From CAZBUK01 sp964495085 (GTDB lineage Bacteria; Bacteroidota; Ignavibacteria; T3Sed10-11): a stretch of 64,000 nucleotides of DNA. The DNA is taken from the NCBI GenBank assembly GCA_964495085.1, contig CAZBUK010000008.1, forward strand, positions 4,300 to 68,299, written 5' to 3'. Below are positions 61,307 to 64,000 of this stretch, in pieces. Position numbers and translations under genes: made by a program. Positions within the stretch are counted from its first letter, which is position 1. Every line of letters starts with the position of its first letter. The notes beneath the pieces were generated by a model. That model worked only from the letters and a program-made list of their open reading frames with translations, did not search any database and had not been told where the DNA came from.

Positions 61307-62479
61307 ATGATCGTACACAGACATCGGGCACCCACTCTCTATTTGTTCATCATCGCGCTGTTTCTCGTGCTTCCTGTCGATCAGGTATTCACGGACGATA
61401 ATCCGGCCGTTCTCGATACACAGTATCAGCGGATTCGTCTGATCAGAATCGTAGACGGATTGGAACATCCGTGGGCCGTTGCATTCCTCCCAGGCGGAAA
61501 GAAGCTGGTAACCGAACGCCCCGGGAGATTGTTGCTGATCGACGGAAACGAGCGAAGACGGATCGAAGGACTCCCCGAAGTGTCATCGCGAAATCAGGGT
61601 GGACTCATGGACATTGCGCTCCATCCCGGTTACCCCGACATACCATGGATATATTTAACATATTCGAAGCCGAACGGCTCGGGTGAAACCGCTACAACGC
61701 TCATACGCGGCCGGCTCGAAGAGTACCGGTTAACCGACATAGAGGAGTTATTTGTGCAGAACCGTTATTCATCGCCGGGAAGACACTACGGCTCCCGGCT
61801 CGCCTGGCTCAGCGACGGAACACTGTTGATGAGCATCGGTGATCGAGGCGCCGATCCGCCGCGCGCCCAGGACCTTCGCGATCATGCCGGGTCCGTCATC
61901 CGGCTGCGTGACGACGGTTCCATACCGGACGACAATCCCTTCGTCGGACGCGAAGATGCATTGGATGAGATTTATGCATTCGGATTCAGAAATATACAGG
62001 GCATGGCCGTTGAACCGCAGACCGACAGGATATGGGTTACCGATCACGGTCCGAGGGGAGGAGACGAATTGAACCTGGTGCAGCGGGGATTGAATTATGG
62101 ATGGCCCGTGGTCACGCGCGGTCTCGACTACCGGACCCAGCGGACTTTCCGGTATGCAAGGGCACGTTCGATGGAGGGATATATCGATCCGGTCTATGAG
62201 TTTTTACCGACGCTTGCGCCTTCCGGTCTGGCGATCGTCACCTCCGATCTGTTTCCTGCCTGGCGAGGCGATCTGCTCGCAGGGGGGTTGCGCAGCGAGC
62301 GCATCCGGAGGCTTGTCGTTGGTGCGGAGAGCGAAACCTACGAGGTGTATCATGATGAGGAGTTATTGCTCGCCGAGATCGGCCGCATCCGCGACGTCCG
62401 GGAAGATCAGCGGGGATATATCTACGTGCTCACCGACGAGGAGAACGGCGCCCTCTATCGCATCGAGCCGGTTCAATGA
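61307..62479 (+). CDS. Secreted PQQ-type soluble aldose sugar dehydrogenase
   Basis: 390 residues; ATG with GGAGG upstream. Signal peptide about 1-28 (LYLFIIALFLVLPVDQVF). Six-blade propeller of the glucose/sorbosone dehydrogenase family: LEHPWAVAFLPGGKKLVTER at the first blade, NQGGLMDIALHPGY, GSRLAWLSDGTLLMSIGDRG, FGFRNIQGMAVEP and DHGPRGGDELNLVQRGLNYG-type PQQ/Ca site, APSGLAIV, and IGRIRDVREDQRGYIYVLTDE at the end. It resembles E. coli YliI. It would oxidise aldoses in the periplasm, if PQQ is available; no pqq genes are in the window. Confidence 0.9.
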   Translation: MIVHRHRAPTLYLFIIALFLVLPVDQVFTDDNPAVLDTQYQRIRLIRIVDGLEHPWAVAFLPGGKKLVTERPGRLLLIDGNERRRIEGLPEVSSRNQGGLMDIALHPGYPDIPWIYLTYSKPNGSGETATTLIRGRLEEYRLTDIEELFVQNRYSSPGRHYGSRLAWLSDGTLLMSIGDRGADPPRAQDLRDHAGSVIRLRDDGSIPDDNPFVGREDALDEIYAFGFRNIQGMAVEPQTDRIWVTDHGPRGGDELNLVQRGLNYGWPVVTRGLDYRTQRTFRYARARSMEGYIDPVYEFLPTLAPSGLAIVTSDLFPAWRGDLLAGGLRSERIRRLVVGAESETYEVYHDEELLLAEIGRIRDVREDQRGYIYVLTDEENGALYRIEPVQ

Positions 62480-62596
62480 GCTGCAAAGACTCTATCAATT
62501 TATTTTTTGAATAAAATCTCCTACCATCCGGAAGTGCGCGGGATAAAAATTCAAACGTGAGGGAACGATATGGATGGGTCTAACGAAGGATCTACG

Positions 62597-63748
62597 TCAA
62601 GACATCGCGTCCCCGACAATCCGCAGTAATTTCGGAACGACTCTGAACGGCATCGCCGCCGCCGAGACCTGATCGAAGGTACCGCAGAGGTAGAGATCAA
62701 GTTCCGGGCAATAGAATAGCCATGATCCTGTTACTCCTGTGTGTCCCACAAATGCCGGTATCGGTTTAACCGGCGTAAATATTCGCGGCATTTTCATCCG
62801 CATCATTCCGAGTCCGTATTCGATAGGCCAGCCGGGAAGCCTGACCGCGACAAGATCGCGCGGCAACCCGAATCTGTTCCAATTCTGTTGCATCAAGCCG
62901 ACGGTTTCCGGTTTTTGAAACAGCTCGCCATTCATAAGCCTGCGCATAAATAGCAATTGATCATCCACCGTACTGATGAGATCGCGAAAGGATTTGAACA
63001 GGAGCGGCCATTCGAAGGGCTTGTCCCCGATCCACATGGTTGCATGCGCTGCGGTCGAACTATCCGGTTCATGACCGGGATGATATGTCCGGTGGAGTCC
63101 GATCGGCTTATATATCAGTTCATCGAAAACGTTGTGGAGAGATTTCCCGGTTCGTTCTTCGAGTATGGCGATAAGGAGTTGGAAGTTTGTATCGGAATAT
63201 CGGACCTTCTTTCGTCCGTCGTTCAAGGGCTGCAGAGGGAAGTGAGGGGTTAGATTCTCACGTACGTACGATATCGCCTCTTCCACTGAAATCGTTCGAT
63301 CCTTTTCGTTTTCTATATTCTCGACTAGGCTCTTTCCTTTTTTCGGCCGATCTTCCAGCCAGTCGGGTAATCCGGTCGTATGACTGAGTAAATGTCGGAT
63401 CGTGATTTTTCCCGTATAATCCGTTCCGTGCAGAATATGAAGTCCGACTATCAACTGCCGGGGCAGATACTCCGAAACCGGATTTTCGATATTAATTTCA
63501 TTGCGTTCGTGCAATTTTAAAATGGACGCTGCAATGTAGAGTTTCGTTACGCTGGCTATGAAGTATGGAGTATCCTCCCGCATCGGCGTACCGTCAGAAT
63601 GTGCCTCACCGGCAGCGCCAACCCAGCGGAATGATTTGTCGCCGGATTCGAGTGCAATGATGGCGTGGTGGATGTGTTTTTTAGAGATTTGACGTCGGAT
63701 CAAATTCTCTAATTTATCCTCCAGCTTACTTCTTATATCCTCATGCAT
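62597..63748 (-). CDS. Serine hydrolase of the beta-lactamase / penicillin-binding fold
   Basis: 383 residues, with no signal peptide, which is unusual for this mostly exported family. Catalytic motifs: SxxK in FIASVTKLYIA (about 64-74), YxN-type YSDTNFQLL, and HTG-type GHTGVTGSWLFY. IRHLLSHTTGLPDWLEDR is the typical family segment after the SxxK helix. It belongs to the class C beta-lactamase superfamily, which includes esterases and D-aminopeptidases; nothing here shows antibiotic resistance. Upstream AAGGGA supports the ATG at 63748. Convergent with the sugar dehydrogenase (117 bp). Confidence 0.88.
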   Translation of the reverse strand: MHEDIRSKLEDKLENLIRRQISKKHIHHAIIALESGDKSFRWVGAAGEAHSDGTPMREDTPYFIASVTKLYIAASILKLHERNEINIENPVSEYLPRQLIVGLHILHGTDYTGKITIRHLLSHTTGLPDWLEDRPKKGKSLVENIENEKDRTISVEEAISYVRENLTPHFPLQPLNDGRKKVRYSDTNFQLLIAILEERTGKSLHNVFDELIYKPIGLHRTYHPGHEPDSSTAAHATMWIGDKPFEWPLLFKSFRDLISTVDDQLLFMRRLMNGELFQKPETVGLMQQNWNRFGLPRDLVAVRLPGWPIEYGLGMMRMKMPRIFTPVKPIPAFVGHTGVTGSWLFYCPELDLYLCGTFDQVSAAAMPFRVVPKLLRIVGDAMS

Positions 63749-64000
63749 ATAATAAATATGTCCCTTGTCTTTCTTATGAATATTGCCGCTCTATCATTGG
63801 GGTCCAAAATAATTATTTGCTAAGTGGACATAGTGAAATATTGCATTGGAAAAGGTATAACTTTATGATACACAAACTACGGGTACACTATGATATATTA
63901 TTTCAGAAGCTTATGTAATTAGAGGAATCGTTTGATTATATTCAGAATATTTGAATTATTGTTACTTTTCTTTTTGAGCCCAAAAAGAAAAGTAACCAAA
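63749..64000. other. AT-rich region at the right edge
   Basis: About 250 bases without a coding region. It contains the leftward promoter space for the serine hydrolase gene and, at the very end, the perfect inverted repeat listed separately. Confidence 0.5.
63961..63996. repeat. Perfect 16-bp inverted repeat at the window end
   Basis: GTTACTTTTCTTTTTG and CAAAAAGAAAAGTAAC flank the 4-base loop AGCC, giving a 36-base perfect hairpin. It is AT-rich, so it is not a standard GC-rich terminator stem. Similar GGTTACTTTTC...GAAAAGTAACC hairpins occur dispersed in many bacterial genomes, as far as I remember. Confidence 0.95.

Noticed and set aside
62597..63748. Beta-lactamase resistance gene
   Set aside because: The fold and catalytic motifs are shared with esterases and peptidases; no signal peptide and no resistance-specific feature or context.

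Overview
The window (about 50% GC by eye, one run of 100 Ns at 56435-56534) looks like a scaffold from a draft or metagenome-assembled genome of a Gram-negative bacterium in the Fibrobacteres-Chlorobi-Bacteroidetes (FCB) group. Support comes from three secreted proteins ending in a 'YPNPFN' type-IX-style sorting domain, a sigma/FecR/TonB-dependent-receptor regulon, LptD, and a promoter before the tRNA that fits the Bacteroidetes-type TTG-N20-TAnnTTTG pattern. PFOR and a full hydrogenase maturation set point to an anaerobic or facultative lifestyle. I cannot resolve the phylum further; lineages such as Ignavibacteriota, Calditrichota, KSB1 or Marinimicrobia would all fit.

Layout. 1-154: 5' end of a secreted S9-type peptidase. 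250-5013: three tandem minus-strand signalling genes (a degenerate receiver-PAS protein, a hybrid PAS histidine kinase, a PAS histidine kinase), with a decayed kinase tail upstream. 5844-10389: AI-2E family permease and a secreted tricorn-like protease. 10653-17192: a tight four-gene operon (HlyD-like adaptor, VTC-type polyphosphate polymerase, DUF4956 membrane protein, very large CotH-kinase secreted protein). 17594-22643: a PAS-only protein and two secreted cohesin-like proteins with sorting signals, one carrying 21 copies of a 9-bp repeat. 22988-27337: a two-gene unit encoding a 988-residue helical-repeat protein and an unusual TonB-like protein with a cytoplasmic repeat domain. 27788-32122: ECF sigma factor, FecR and a TonB-dependent receptor with an STN domain. 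32227-38795: housekeeping genes (lptD, ROK kinase, rarA, ftsB/divIC-like, ddl).

39237-44263 (plus strand): pyruvate:ferredoxin oxidoreductase, a dihydroorotate-dehydrogenase-like protein lacking the usual active-site segment, and a small C4 zinc protein. 44647-46463: an OmpA-family protein with a clear terminator and two small minus-strand genes. 47166-51231: two tandem Kef/CPA2-type antiporters with RCK domains. 51341-57623: hypA-B-F-C-D-E, with the assembly gap between hypD and hypE and no hydrogenase structural genes. 57641-60845: hpnE-hpnD-hpnC for squalene synthesis, transcribed from a good sigma-70-like promoter. 61005-61078: tRNA with CAT anticodon. 61307-63748: PQQ-type sugar dehydrogenase and a serine beta-lactamase-fold hydrolase. 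The window ends in a perfect 16-bp inverted repeat.

The best candidates for an under-described system are (a) the HlyD / polyphosphate polymerase / DUF4956 / CotH operon and (b) the repeat-protein plus TonB pair, which lies just downstream of a complete ECF-FecR-receptor cassette and may be its dedicated energy-coupling partner. All functional assignments come from reading the translated sequences; no database search was run.
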